The translations under genes and the position numbers were made by a program. 61,288 bases of DNA from CAZWHE01 sp964633825 (GTDB lineage: Bacteria > Planctomycetota > B15-G4 > CAYZWU01), in contig CAZWHE010000003.1 in the NCBI GenBank assembly GCA_964633825.1, forward strand, positions 1 through 61,288, given 5' to 3'. The notes below the pieces were generated by a model that was given only the letters and a program-made list of their open reading frames with translations, searched no databases and was not told the DNA's origin. How positions within the stretch are numbered: position 1 is the first letter of the stretch; each line of letters starts with the position of its first letter. Below are positions 16,353 to 26,500 of this stretch, one piece after another.

Positions 16353-18359
16353 TCAGTTTCCCTGAAGCCCCAGCAGCTCCCGGGCTTTTGCGGCCACGCT
16401 CTTCCCGTCGACGCCGTACTTCTCGCCCAGGATCCCTCCGGGCGCCGAGGCGCCGAAGCGATCGACACCGATCACGGCCCCGTCGGCGTACCTCTCCCAT
16501 CCCATGGAAAGGCCGGCTTCCACGGCGAGGCGGGGGCAGTCTCCGGGCAGGACTTCCGTCCTGTATTCCGCGGGCTGGGCATCGAAGAGCTCCCACGACG
16601 GCATGCTGACGATGCGGACCCTCTTTCCGGCACCGCCCAGGATCTTCTTGGCCTCGAGCGCGGCGTTCACCTCCGAGCCGGTGGCGATGATGGTCAGGTT
16701 CGGTTTATCTCCCTCTTCCCGGCTGAGAACATAGGCGCCTTTTGCGACGCCGTCCTTCGGCACGACGCCGGTTTCGAGAACGGGAAGCTTCTGGCGCGAG
16801 AGGATGAGCGCCGTGGGACCGTTATCCCGGCCGATGGCGGCGACCCACGCGGCCGCCGTCTCCGTGCCGTCGGCCGGCCGGATGACGGTCAGGTTCGGGA
16901 TAGCCCTGAGAGAGGCGATCTGTTCGACCGGCTGGTGAGTCGGACCGTCTTCGCCCACGTAAATCGAATCGTGGGTAAAAACATAAACCACCGGAATCCC
17001 GCTCAGCGCCGCCATGCGAATGGCGGGACGCATGTAATCGGCAAAGACGAGAAAGGTCCCGCCGTAAGGGACGAGGCCGCCGTGAAGCGCCAGGCCGTTG
17101 AGGATTCCGCCCATGGCGTGCTCGCGCACGCCGAAATGGATGTTCCGCCCCGAATAAGAGCCCGGCCCGATCACTCCCGCGTCGCCGATCCATGTCTTGT
17201 TCGAGGGACCGAGGTCGGCCGATCCGCCGACCATGTTGGGAAGGTGTGAGGCGAGCGCCTGGAGCACCCGGCCCGACGCTGCGCGCGTGGCGACTTTTTC
17301 TCCTGCTTTAAAAACGGGCAGGCTCGACAGCAGCTCCCGGCTGATTTCGGTCCGGCGCCACGACTTCCACTCCCGGGCCGAATCGGGGCTCTTTTCGAAA
17401 GCGTCTCTTTTCGCTTCTTCCCAGGCTTTTGCTTTCCCATCGAGCTCCTGAAGGCGCCCGTCAAAGAACCGGCGCACATCGTCGGGCACAAAGAAAGGCT
17501 CCTGGGGCCAGCCGAGGCCTTCCTTGGTCAGCGCGATCTCGTCCTTGCCGAGGGGCGCCCCATGGGACGATTCGGAATCCTGCTTGTTGGGGCTTCCCTT
17601 GGCGATATGGGTACTTCCGATAATGAGGGAAGGAGCGTTCTTTTCGGCTTGAGCGGCCCGGATCGCATCCTCGATCGCGTCGAAGTCGTGGCCGTCGATC
17701 TCCTGAACGTGCCATCCGTATGACTCGAAGCGCTTCGCCGTGTCGTCGCTGCAGGCGAGGGCCGTGCTTCCTTCGATGGTAATCCTGTTGCTGTCGAAAA
17801 AACAGATCAGCTTGCCGAGCTTGAGAAAACCGGCCATAGACGCGGCCTCGGCCGAGATCCCCTCCATCAGGCAGCCGTCCCCGGCGAGCACGTAGGTGTA
17901 GTGATCGACCAGCCGAGCGCCGTCCCTGTTGAAGCGCTCGGCCATGATCGCTTCGCCGAGAGCGAGCCCCGCTCCGTTGGCGAAACCCTGCCCCAGCGGT
18001 CCCGTCGTTGTTTCCACGCCGGGAGCACAGCCCGCCTCGGGGTGTCCGGGCGTCCGGCTCCCCCACTGGCGGAAATCTTTCAGGTCGTCGAGAGAGAGAT
18101 CGTACCCCGAAAGATGGAGAGCCGAGTAGAGGAGCATCGACCCGTGCCCGGCGGAGAGCACGAAACGGTCCCGGTCCGGCCATTCCGGATCCTTGGGATT
18201 GTGCTTCAAGATCTTGGCCCATAGCACGGCCGCAAACTCGGCGCACCCCATGGGCATTCCGGGGTGCCCCGAATGGGCCTTCTCGATCGCGTCGATGGAA
18301 AGGCACCGAATCGTGTTGGAGATTTTTTCGAGAATTGTCATCGAATCGAGGGACGGCAT
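16353..18359 (-). CDS. tkt: Transketolase
   Basis: A 668-residue thiamine-diphosphate enzyme of the pentose phosphate pathway that moves two-carbon units between sugar phosphates. Visible motifs are AHSGHPGMPMGCAEFAAVLW, the ThDP-binding GDGCLMEGISAEAASMAG with the following FFDSNRITIEG, the C-terminal-domain segment NIHFGVREHAMGGILNG, which contains the catalytic Glu, and FTHDSIYVGEDGPTHQPVEQ. It is full length. The ATG at 18359 is preceded by GGGAGG. It is monocistronic and leftward. Confidence 0.96.
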   Translation of the reverse strand: MPSLDSMTILEKISNTIRCLSIDAIEKAHSGHPGMPMGCAEFAAVLWAKILKHNPKDPEWPDRDRFVLSAGHGSMLLYSALHLSGYDLSLDDLKDFRQWGSRTPGHPEAGCAPGVETTTGPLGQGFANGAGLALGEAIMAERFNRDGARLVDHYTYVLAGDGCLMEGISAEAASMAGFLKLGKLICFFDSNRITIEGSTALACSDDTAKRFESYGWHVQEIDGHDFDAIEDAIRAAQAEKNAPSLIIGSTHIAKGSPNKQDSESSHGAPLGKDEIALTKEGLGWPQEPFFVPDDVRRFFDGRLQELDGKAKAWEEAKRDAFEKSPDSAREWKSWRRTEISRELLSSLPVFKAGEKVATRAASGRVLQALASHLPNMVGGSADLGPSNKTWIGDAGVIGPGSYSGRNIHFGVREHAMGGILNGLALHGGLVPYGGTFLVFADYMRPAIRMAALSGIPVVYVFTHDSIYVGEDGPTHQPVEQIASLRAIPNLTVIRPADGTETAAAWVAAIGRDNGPTALILSRQKLPVLETGVVPKDGVAKGAYVLSREEGDKPNLTIIATGSEVNAALEAKKILGGAGKRVRIVSMPSWELFDAQPAEYRTEVLPGDCPRLAVEAGLSMGWERYADGAVIGVDRFGASAPGGILGEKYGVDGKSVAAKARELLGLQGN

Positions 18360-18503
18360 TTGATCCTCCCGGTGTGGTCCCGCATATGACCCAAAGGAAA
18401 AAGGCCCAAATGGCACATGATCAGCTTTTGAAGGGATGAATTCCAGAAGGAGTCCTCTTTTTTTCCGTCTCAGCGGGCCGAAAACCGCGCCCCCTTGACC
18501 CGC

Positions 18504-19016
18504 TTAAAACGGCATTTCCGTGACGAAGCGGCCCAGAACCACTTCGCGCGGGATAAAGGGGGGCTCGATCCGGCGGCTGTCGGGGAATGGAGAAAAGAGG
18601 TTGTCGTTGAGGAGCAGGAAGGTTCCTTCCGGGACATCGCCTTCGAGGGGGCGCGCCGGGTCGTTGTGAAAGATCGTGGCCTCACCGTTGACTTCGAGAA
18701 AGGTCTCGCCGGCGCGCACGCGATCGCCCGGAAGCCCGGCCACGCGGGCGACGCGGTTGATCGGTTCCCCTCCTTCGCTTTCGATGCGAAAGACCACGGC
18801 TTCCCCCCGGACAGGCTCTTCGCTTTCGCCGTATTTCTTGACCAGGAGGACGTGATGGCCCGTCGTCCCCGTCACCGAGCAATCTCCCTTCTCGAGGCGG
18901 ACAAAGGAGAAAGTGGACGTGATATGCCAGAGCCCGATGATGATGGCTCCGTAGATGAGATAACGGAGCCAACGGGTGATAACACGCGGATCGACGGAGG
19001 CCAGCCCGCTCTTCAT
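18504..19016 (-). CDS. Signal peptidase I-like protein, catalytic residues altered
   Basis: About 170 residues with one N-terminal membrane helix (residues 18-36) and an S26-type fold. Box C (GEAVVF), box D context (RVAGLPGDRV) and box E (NDNLFSPFPDSR) are recognisable. The Ser-Met-x-Pro-Thr box is replaced by CSVTGTTG, with Ser47 possibly retained. The Lys that normally precedes RV.GLPGD is Ala90. The usual Ser/Lys dyad is therefore broken, and the protein may be inactive or a binding subunit. Its ATG overlaps the thiE stop by 4 nt. The frame opens upstream to 19040, but 19016 is better coupled. Confidence 0.75.
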   Translation of the reverse strand: MKSGLASVDPRVITRWLRYLIYGAIIIGLWHITSTFSFVRLEKGDCSVTGTTGHHVLLVKKYGESEEPVRGEAVVFRIESEGGEPINRVARVAGLPGDRVRAGETFLEVNGEATIFHNDPARPLEGDVPEGTFLLLNDNLFSPFPDSRRIEPPFIPREVVLGRFVTEMPF

Positions 19017-19708
19017 CGAGAGCCTCCCGAACGCCGGCAAAGGGTTGCGCCCCGCTCCAGCGAGTCCGCGAGAGCGGCCGCGCCCGTCCGGGGATCATCC
19101 TGTCCCATGACGGCCGAGACGGCGGCGAGACGGCGGCACCCGGCCTTGCCGAGGCGGAAGGCCTCCGCCGGACCGATCCCGCCGAGCGCCACGACCGGAA
19201 CGGGAAGGGCATGAACGGCGCGCACCAATTCGTTGATGCCGAGAGGCTTTGCTCCCGGCTTGGAAGAGGTCGGAAAGACCGGGCTGTAGGTGATGTAATC
19301 GCTCGCCGCGATCTCGTCGAGATGATCCTCGAAAAGAGCGTGCACCGAATAGCCTACGGCGATCTTGTTTTCGAGAAGGCCGCGCGCTCGAGACGGGCCG
19401 ACCGTTCTCCTGCCGAGATGAACGGCGCCGGCGCCCGCGCGGAGGGCCGCTTCGGGCGGACCGTTGAGAATAAACAAAAACCCGATCTCGGCGGCGAGCC
19501 GGGCCACGATGCGGCCGCGCTCGATCAGGGCATCGGTATCGAGGCCGGGATTGCGCAGCATGATCGCCGTGGCGCCTCCTGCGGCCGCGGCCCGCACGGC
19601 CCGGCCGAGCCCATCGCGGGGAAGGTTTTCTGGAGTGATCGCCACGATCCCGAGATGTGCGCACTCGAGGAGGGGATCAGCCCTTTTTGTTCCCCTTTGT
19701 GGTCGCAT
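19013..19708 (-). CDS. thiE: Thiamine phosphate synthase (ThiE/TenI family)
   Basis: A 231-residue TIM barrel that would join the thiazole and pyrimidine phosphates to make thiamine monophosphate, the substrate of ThiL. Typical segments are GGATAIMLRNPGLD, GAGAVHLGRRTV, YSVHALFEDHLDEI, YITYSPVFPTSSKPGAKPLG and VPVVALGGIGPAEA. The strong YSPVFPT..K motif favours true ThiE or its TenI paralogue; the two are hard to separate without alignment. GGAG lies 7 nt before the ATG, which is 32 nt inside the preceding gene. It rides in the uvrA-XPB operon, with no clear functional link to repair. Confidence 0.85.
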   Translation of the reverse strand: MRPQRGTKRADPLLECAHLGIVAITPENLPRDGLGRAVRAAAAGGATAIMLRNPGLDTDALIERGRIVARLAAEIGFLFILNGPPEAALRAGAGAVHLGRRTVGPSRARGLLENKIAVGYSVHALFEDHLDEIAASDYITYSPVFPTSSKPGAKPLGINELVRAVHALPVPVVALGGIGPAEAFRLGKAGCRRLAAVSAVMGQDDPRTGAAALADSLERGATLCRRSGGSR

Positions 19709-21779
19709 GGCCTTTCTCCAGGAAGATGCCGAGTTTTTCGAGAGTCTTGCCCAGTTTTTTCCGATCGCTTCCGGATTTGATCATGAGAACGGCCGGAGCG
19801 AGGCGTTCCACGATGATGCCCTTGAGCACGCCGGCCTGGATGATCCTGTCGATCACCTCCTTGTTGCGCCCGCGCAGAATGGTGACGTCGCGCATTCTGA
19901 CGAACTTGACCTTCTCGGCCCATTCCCTGATCGAGTAGATCACGTTCTGGGGAATCCCCACGCGGCTGTTCTCGGAGAGGAGGGCCAGAATCTCGGAAGC
20001 CGTCATCCCTTCGGCCACGGCTTTTTCGACCGATGCCGTCGTGATCTTGTAGTGGTAAGCGTTGTCCGATTTGGTCCGGAGCGCGAAGCGGTCCATCCGG
20101 GTGATCAGGTCGTAGTTGTTGCCGTCCTGAAAAAGGATAACCTCGAAGTCGGGATTGACGATGAGGGGCTTCTGGACCATGCCTTCTTCTTCGGGAAACT
20201 CGACGCCCAGAACCTTGGCGCCGAGAGGATTGAGAAGCATGGCCTCCACCTTGCCGCTGCGGAAGCCGAGGTCGACGAGGCCGAGGAGATAGAACCGGGC
20301 GCGCATCCACTGAAAGAGGGAATGGGCCATCTGCTGGATATCCTTCATTCCCGTGTTCCTGTTGTATTGGTAGCAGTTCTGGAAGGCGTCGCGGATATTG
20401 CTCCTGTCCAGATCGGAGAGGTAGGCGTTGCGTGTCTTGAAGGGGAGATACATCACATCGTACCAGCGGTTGATCCCGAGCTTTTTTATGTTCTCGATGA
20501 AGAGCTTCTTCAGGCGCGGCATATGGAAGTAATCGTTGGCGGGCTCGCTCTCGTAGTAAGCGGAGGACAGGATCTTGAGGAGCTTCTTTTCGAGGGGCTG
20601 CCGCTCCCACGACTTCCCTTTCACCGTGAGGCCGAGCTGGCGGTCGCCCTTTCTCTGGATCATCCTGTTTCCGAGACAAAAGGCGTAGACGAAATCGAAG
20701 ATGCCGCTCCCCTCGAACTCCTCCTTCTCCGTTAGGATGAACGTCTCCTCGATCTTCTTGACGGCCGTTTTGTAGATCGAACCGTTCAGGGTCAGCCTGA
20801 TCCTGTTGTGCTCCACGAAGGAAAGGAAGCTCGTGATATCGGAAACTAGGTCGACGCCGAGCGTCCGGATCTCCTCGAGGCCGCCCGGGTCGGCCTCGTC
20901 GAGATTGCCCAGGGTCGAGTCGACGAGCTCGCGGAAAACGACGAACGTGTCGTCGAAATGGTTGATGCCGTACTCGCCGAGAGAGAGGTGGCGGATCGTT
21001 CCAAGAAGGTTTTTCTCGAGAGATTCTTTCCAGGCCCGCTTGTTCCAGGCCGGCAGAGACCTGCCCCGCCCCTTCTCGTAAAGGGTCCTGGGCATGATGC
21101 CGCCGTATTCGGCAACGGCCAGACGGAAAACCGCCTTCAGCCCGTCGTCCTCGAGGCCGGCCACACGGTGTTCCAGCTCGGGCTGCGAAGCGAGCAGGCC
21201 GGTCGCTTCCTCGGGGTTTTTAATCCTTTTCCGCTCGCTCTTGAGGACCGGAACGATCCGGCCTGCGAGGTCGGTCTGACAGGTCTTCTCGAGATATCCC
21301 TCGAGCGAAAAGGTGTCGTGGGCTTCCTTTTCCTCGTCCCAGAGAAAATTGTGCAGCGTCTCGCCCAGCTCCCTGGGGATAAGAAAAGCGTCCTTCCCGA
21401 AATCGGCCGTCAGCTTCCCCTTCACGCGATAGACAAAGCCCCTCTTCTGCAGCGCGTTCAGCGAGGCTTCGACTTCATACTGGTTCATGTAGGAGAAAAC
21501 CTGCGAATTGATGATGTGGCGCATGTTGCTCGAATAGGACTCGGAGCGCAGGAAAAATTTGAGTATGTCGACGAGCTTCTTGGAGAGAGACTTGAGCCTC
21601 CTGCGCACCACGGTCTCGCTGCTCATGCGCTCCTGAAGAGCTGGAATGATGCGGCCCACCGAATCGGGAGCGGCGCCGTCGCCGTGCCAGAAATGATAGT
21701 AGTCCTGGAGGTTTCCCAGGCGCTGCAGCCTGAAGACCGTCTTCAGCTCCACGGGGTTCTTTCGAATCGTTCTAGGCAT
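19677..21779 (-). CDS. XPB-partner protein with helicase XPB/Ssl2 N-terminal-type domain (PF13625-like)
   Basis: A 700-residue protein without helicase motifs. It is largely helical, with winged-helix-like segments (RRRLKSLSKKLVDILKFFL; ASLNALQKRGFVYRVKGKL). Near residues 540-640 a domain reads KPLIVNPDFEVILF, YHYKITTASVEKAVAEGM and VGIPQNVIYSIREWA. This matches the domain at the N-terminus of the adjacent XPB helicase (KPLIVQADRTILLE, TYRITPLSIWNAAAAGY, PLPPNVERDIRENI). Such a partner beside XPB is known in several bacteria. A role as DNA-binding or regulatory subunit of the helicase is inferred from that homology and from position, 31 bp after XPB. Confidence 0.75.
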   Translation of the reverse strand: MPRTIRKNPVELKTVFRLQRLGNLQDYYHFWHGDGAAPDSVGRIIPALQERMSSETVVRRRLKSLSKKLVDILKFFLRSESYSSNMRHIINSQVFSYMNQYEVEASLNALQKRGFVYRVKGKLTADFGKDAFLIPRELGETLHNFLWDEEKEAHDTFSLEGYLEKTCQTDLAGRIVPVLKSERKRIKNPEEATGLLASQPELEHRVAGLEDDGLKAVFRLAVAEYGGIMPRTLYEKGRGRSLPAWNKRAWKESLEKNLLGTIRHLSLGEYGINHFDDTFVVFRELVDSTLGNLDEADPGGLEEIRTLGVDLVSDITSFLSFVEHNRIRLTLNGSIYKTAVKKIEETFILTEKEEFEGSGIFDFVYAFCLGNRMIQRKGDRQLGLTVKGKSWERQPLEKKLLKILSSAYYESEPANDYFHMPRLKKLFIENIKKLGINRWYDVMYLPFKTRNAYLSDLDRSNIRDAFQNCYQYNRNTGMKDIQQMAHSLFQWMRARFYLLGLVDLGFRSGKVEAMLLNPLGAKVLGVEFPEEEGMVQKPLIVNPDFEVILFQDGNNYDLITRMDRFALRTKSDNAYHYKITTASVEKAVAEGMTASEILALLSENSRVGIPQNVIYSIREWAEKVKFVRMRDVTILRGRNKEVIDRIIQAGVLKGIIVERLAPAVLMIKSGSDRKKLGKTLEKLGIFLEKGHATTKGNKKG

Positions 21780-21810
21780 GGATTATGTCTTTCTTTTTTC
21801 TCTGTCACCC

Positions 21811-23544
21811 TCACCGGGTATTCTGATCCCATCCCGCACCGGGCGCCTCTTCGGGAAAAGCCCGGGACGAGATTTCGGTCACGTCCTTGATTTCGTATGT
21901 GTATCCCTGCTCCGTGAGAAAGAGCTGCCTGTTGTTGGCGAAAACTTCTTCCCGCGTGTCCCGTGTCACGAGGGAATAGAAGAAAGCCTTCCCCCCGCCC
22001 GTTTTGGGCCGCAAGATCCTGCCCAGGCGCTGCGCCTCCTCCTGCCGGGAGCCGAAAGTCCCCGACACCTGGATCGCCACGTTGGCGTCGGGGAGATCGA
22101 TGGCGAAGTTGCCGACCTTCGAGACCATGAGGACCTTGATCTCGCCCTTTCTGAACCGATCGTAGAGGGCGCTCCTCTCCTTGTTGGGCATCTTCCCCGT
22201 GATGAGGGGAACGTCGAGAATCCCGGCGAGCTTGTTCAGCTGGTCGATGTACTGGCCGATGATGAGAACGAGATCGCACCTGTGTCTCCCGAGAAGATCC
22301 TTCACAACCCCGGTCTTGTCCGGGTTCTCCGATGCGATCCTGAACTTCTCCCTCGAACCGGCCGAGAGATAGGCGTACTTGATCTCCTCATCGAGCGGGA
22401 TCCTCACCTCGACGCAGTGCGCGGCCGCGATCCAGCCCTGTCGCTCGAGGACCTTCCAGGGAACGTCGTACTTCTTCGGGCCGATGAGCGAAAAGACCTC
22501 GTCCTCCCTCCTGTCCTCGCGGACGAGCGTCGCCGTGAGCCCGAGCCGGCGCTTGGCCTGGATCTCGGCGGTCACTCGGAACACGGGGGCGGGCAGGAGA
22601 TGGACCTCGTCATAGATCACGAGCCCCCAGTTGGAGGCGGAAAAGAGGTCGAAGTGAACGAAGGGATCGGTCTTTCTTTTTCTGTACGTCAGGATCTGGT
22701 ATGTGGTGATGGTGACGGGCCGGATGTTTTTCACCTCGCCCGTGTATTCGCCGATGTCGTCGGGATCGATGCGGGTCTTGTCCAGGAGCTCGGCCCTCCA
22801 CTGGCGAACGGCGATCGTGTTGGTCGTCAGGATCAACGCATGCATTCCGAGCTTGGACATGACGCCCATGCCGACAATGGTTTTGCCCGCGCCGCAGGGC
22901 AGGGCGACAACGCCGCTCCCGCCCCGCGTCGACCCGCCCGCGTAGAAGCCGTCCACGGCTTCGACCTGATAGCGGCGGAGCTGGAATGATCCACCCGATG
23001 CGGTATCCTCTCTGAGCCTGATGTCGATCGGGGCGCCCTCGGCGTACCCGGCGAGATCCTCGACGGGAAAGCCGATTTTGATCAGGGCCTGCTTGATCTC
23101 ACCCCTCTGGCTCTCCTCGACGACGAGGCCGTCAGGCGATTCCTCGATCAGATACTTCTTGATCGACCTGTTCACCCAGAGCTCGTGGATCAGCCTCTCG
23201 TCAGTCGATTTGAGGAAAAGTTGGCCGTCCCTTTTCTCCAGCCGGAGAAGCCCGAACTTTCTGATGTTCTCGCGGATGTCCCTTTCCACGTTCGGCGGAA
23301 GGGGATACCGGCTCGTCGAGTGGAGGAAATCTATGATGGTTTCCTCGCCGTATCCGGCCGCGGCCGCGTTCCAGATGGAAAGGGGCGTGATCCTGTACGT
23401 GTGGATATGCTCCGGGCTCTTTTCCAGCTCGGCGAAGAGGGAGAGCATGTCCCGGGCGTCGCCGAAGAAAGGGTTGTCCACCTCGAGCAGAATCGTCCTG
23501 TCCGCCTGGACGATGAGAGGTTTTTCCCGCGCTGTCCCGTTCAT
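21811..23544 (-). CDS. XPB/Ssl2-family DNA helicase (SF2)
   Basis: A 577-residue 3'-5' helicase of the TFIIH-XPB type. Residues 1-110 form the XPB/Ssl2 N-terminal domain. Walker A PCGAGKT lies at 216-222 and the DEVH box at 312-315. The TATLVRED stretch (336-344) supplies the XPB RED motif, and QRLGRILRPK is motif VI. All are intact. The open frame reaches 24075, but the ATG at 23544 overlaps the uvrA stop by 4 nt and begins the conserved domain. Translational coupling to UvrA suggests DNA-damage opening during excision repair, a role known for eukaryotic XPB and inferred here. Confidence 0.92.
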   Translation of the reverse strand: MNGTAREKPLIVQADRTILLEVDNPFFGDARDMLSLFAELEKSPEHIHTYRITPLSIWNAAAAGYGEETIIDFLHSTSRYPLPPNVERDIRENIRKFGLLRLEKRDGQLFLKSTDERLIHELWVNRSIKKYLIEESPDGLVVEESQRGEIKQALIKIGFPVEDLAGYAEGAPIDIRLREDTASGGSFQLRRYQVEAVDGFYAGGSTRGGSGVVALPCGAGKTIVGMGVMSKLGMHALILTTNTIAVRQWRAELLDKTRIDPDDIGEYTGEVKNIRPVTITTYQILTYRKRKTDPFVHFDLFSASNWGLVIYDEVHLLPAPVFRVTAEIQAKRRLGLTATLVREDRREDEVFSLIGPKKYDVPWKVLERQGWIAAAHCVEVRIPLDEEIKYAYLSAGSREKFRIASENPDKTGVVKDLLGRHRCDLVLIIGQYIDQLNKLAGILDVPLITGKMPNKERSALYDRFRKGEIKVLMVSKVGNFAIDLPDANVAIQVSGTFGSRQEEAQRLGRILRPKTGGGKAFFYSLVTRDTREEVFANNRQLFLTEQGYTYEIKDVTEISSRAFPEEAPGAGWDQNTR

Positions 23545-26500
23545 CCCGCGCACACTCCTTTCAGATACCGTCCCGTGTAGGAGCTTTCTTCCCGCGATAT
23601 CTCTTCGGGAGTTCCCGCGGCAACGATGAAGCCGCCGGCCTCCCCCCCCTCCGGTCCGAGGTCGATCACGTGGTCGGCGTCGGCGATCACGTCCAGGTTG
23701 TGCTCCACGACGACGACGGTGTTCCCCCGCTCGACGAGCCTGTGAAGCACCAGCATCAGCCCCTTCACGTCCTCGAAATGGAGGCCCGTTGTCGGTTCGT
23801 CGAGGAGGTAGAGCGTTCGGCCTGTGTCGGGCCGGCAGAGCTCGGCCGCCAACTTGACCCGCTGCGCTTCCCCGCCCGAAAGGGTGGACGAGGATTGTCC
23901 CAGAATGATGTAACCGAGCCCCACGCTTTCGAGCGTATCGAGTATTCGAACGATGCGGCCGTGGTGTTCGAAGAAACGGCGCGCCTCGGAGACATCCATC
24001 CCGAGCACGCCGCTGATGTTTTTCCCCTTGTACTCCACGGCAAGGGTCTCCCTGTCGTAACGTTTTCCGCCGCAAACCTCGCAGGTAATGGTCACATCGG
24101 CAAGAAAGTGCATTTCCACAACCTCAATACCGCGGCCCGAGCAGGCCGGGCACCGCCCCTCCCCCGAGTTGAAGGAGAACCTCCCCTTCCCGAAGCCGCG
24201 CATCCGGGCTTCTCTCGTCGAGGCAAAGACGCCGCGGATCAAGTCGAAGACTTTCGTATAGGTGGCCGGGTTGGAGGCCCCCGACCGGCCGATCGGTTCC
24301 TGATCGATCACCACGAGCTTGTCCACATGGCCGGCCCCGCGGACCCCCTTCAGGCCGGGCGTCCTCTCCTTCGAGCGTTTCAGCCGTCTGTCGAGCCCCT
24401 CCCTCAAGAGCTCCATCACCAAAGTCGATTTTCCCGATCCCGAAACACCGGTCACGGCCACGAGCCTGCCCAGGGGAATCTCGGCGTCGATCGACTTGAG
24501 ATTGTGCCTCGAGGCCCCCTTGAGAACGATGCTCTTCCCCGATCCGGCGCGCCGCAGCTCCTGTCCGCCGACAGAGAGCTTTCCCGATAGATAGAGCCCG
24601 GTGAGGGATTCTTTCGCCCCCTTGATTTTCGAAGGCTTTCCCTGTGCCACCACGCGCCCTCCCCCGTTCCCGGCGGCCGGACCCATGTCGATCACGTGAT
24701 CGGCCCTCTCGATCGTGCCCCTGTCGTGCTCCACGGCGATCACCGTGTTGCCCAGGTCGCGCAGATCGAAGAGCGTGGCGAGAAGGCGGTCCACGTCCCT
24801 CTGGTGAAGGCCGATCGTAGGCTCGTCGAGAACGTAGATCACGCCGGCCAGCCTGTTCCCGAGCTGGGACGCGAGACGGATGCGCTGCGCCTCCCCGCCC
24901 GAGAGGGTGGACGTCGCCCTGTCGAGGGTCAGGTAGCCGAGCCCCACGTTCCTGAGATAGGCGAGTCTGTTCGTGATTTCACGGAGGAGCTCGCGCGCCA
25001 CGATCCGCTGCTGTTCGCCGAGCTTCAGACCGCAGAAGAAACGATGTGCGTCGTCAATGGAAAGAGCCGCCGTCTCGCAGATGTTCTTTCCCCCCACCGT
25101 GACGGCCAGAGCCTCCTTTTTCAAGCGCGCGCCCCGGCACTCTTCGCAGACGCGGCGTGTCATCAAGGATGCCAGAACCTTGCCGCGCCACCCCCGCGAG
25201 TCGGCCGAGCGGTACCACTCTTCCACGCGGCCCAGGAGCCCGTCCCACTCCGTTTCGAAGGTGTATTCCCTCTTCTTCTCCCTGGATTCACGTTTCATGG
25301 TCACGGTTAGCGCGCCCCCCGGAATCCCTTTTCCGCGGAGAACGGCGGCCTTTCCGGCAGCCGGAATCTTGCGCCACGGCTCGCCGGGATCGAAGGAGAA
25401 AAGTTTCCCGATCGCGGCGATCACGGCTTCGATCTGTCCGCCCCGGCGCGAGAGCCATTCACCGACTTTGCCCTTCATGGCCCCCTGCAGCAGGGGTTTT
25501 CCGGGATCGATAATGAGACGGCCGGGATGGCAGGCCTCGATCTCGCCCAGCCCGCCGCAGGACGGACACGCCCCGTCGTGGCTGTTGAACGAAAAGGTGC
25601 GAGGACCCGGATCGCCGACAAAGCAGCCGCACTCGAGACATCCCGGGATACGTGAATAGAAGAGCGGGCGCCCTCGGGCCGCTCTGGGCTTCACGAGCGC
25701 CCTTCCTTGTCCTTCCTCGAAGGCCTGCTCGAGCGAGTCGGCCAGCCTGTCCCGAATCCCCTTTCTCAGGGAAAGCCTGTCCACCACGAGCTCGACGGAC
25801 TCCACTCGATCGGGGAGATCGCTATTTTCATCAAGCTCTTCATCAATCCTCACCTCCTCGTTGTTCACCATGAAACGGAGGTAGCCCTTTTTGCGCAGCT
25901 CGGCCATGAGCGCTTTCGTCTCCGCCCGGTCCGATCCCTCCCGGACGAGAGGCGCCGTGACCAGAACCTTCTTTCCCTCGAGGCGGCGGAGCGCGTCCTC
26001 GGCCCCGGTCCCCGGGGACCAGGCGCGGATCTCCCTGCCGCATCCCGTGCAGTGAATGAGGCCGCTCCTGGCGAAGAGAACGCGAAGGTAGTCGTGAATC
26101 TCAGTCGACGTGGCCACCGTGGAGCGGGGATTGCGTCCGGCCGACCGCTGGTCGATGGCGATGGCGGGCGCGAGCCCCTCGATTCCGTCGACGGGGACCC
26201 TGTCGAGCCTTGCGATGAAGCGCCGCGCGTAGGTGGAGAGGGATTCGACGAAACGCCTCTGCCCCTCTGCGAAAAGGGTGTCGAAGGCGAGCGACGTCTT
26301 TCCCGAGCCCGAAATGCCGGTGATCACGGTCAGGCTGTTGTGCGGAATCGACACATCGATGTTCTTCAGGTTGTGAATGCGCGCCCCCGACACGTTGATG
26401 GCGGCGTTCCGCCCGCTCCCCGTCGTCTGCGGAGGGGCCGGCCGCTTTTTACGGATCCGGCTCTTCGACAGCCCCAAAAGAGAAGCCAAGGCTCCGCCCG

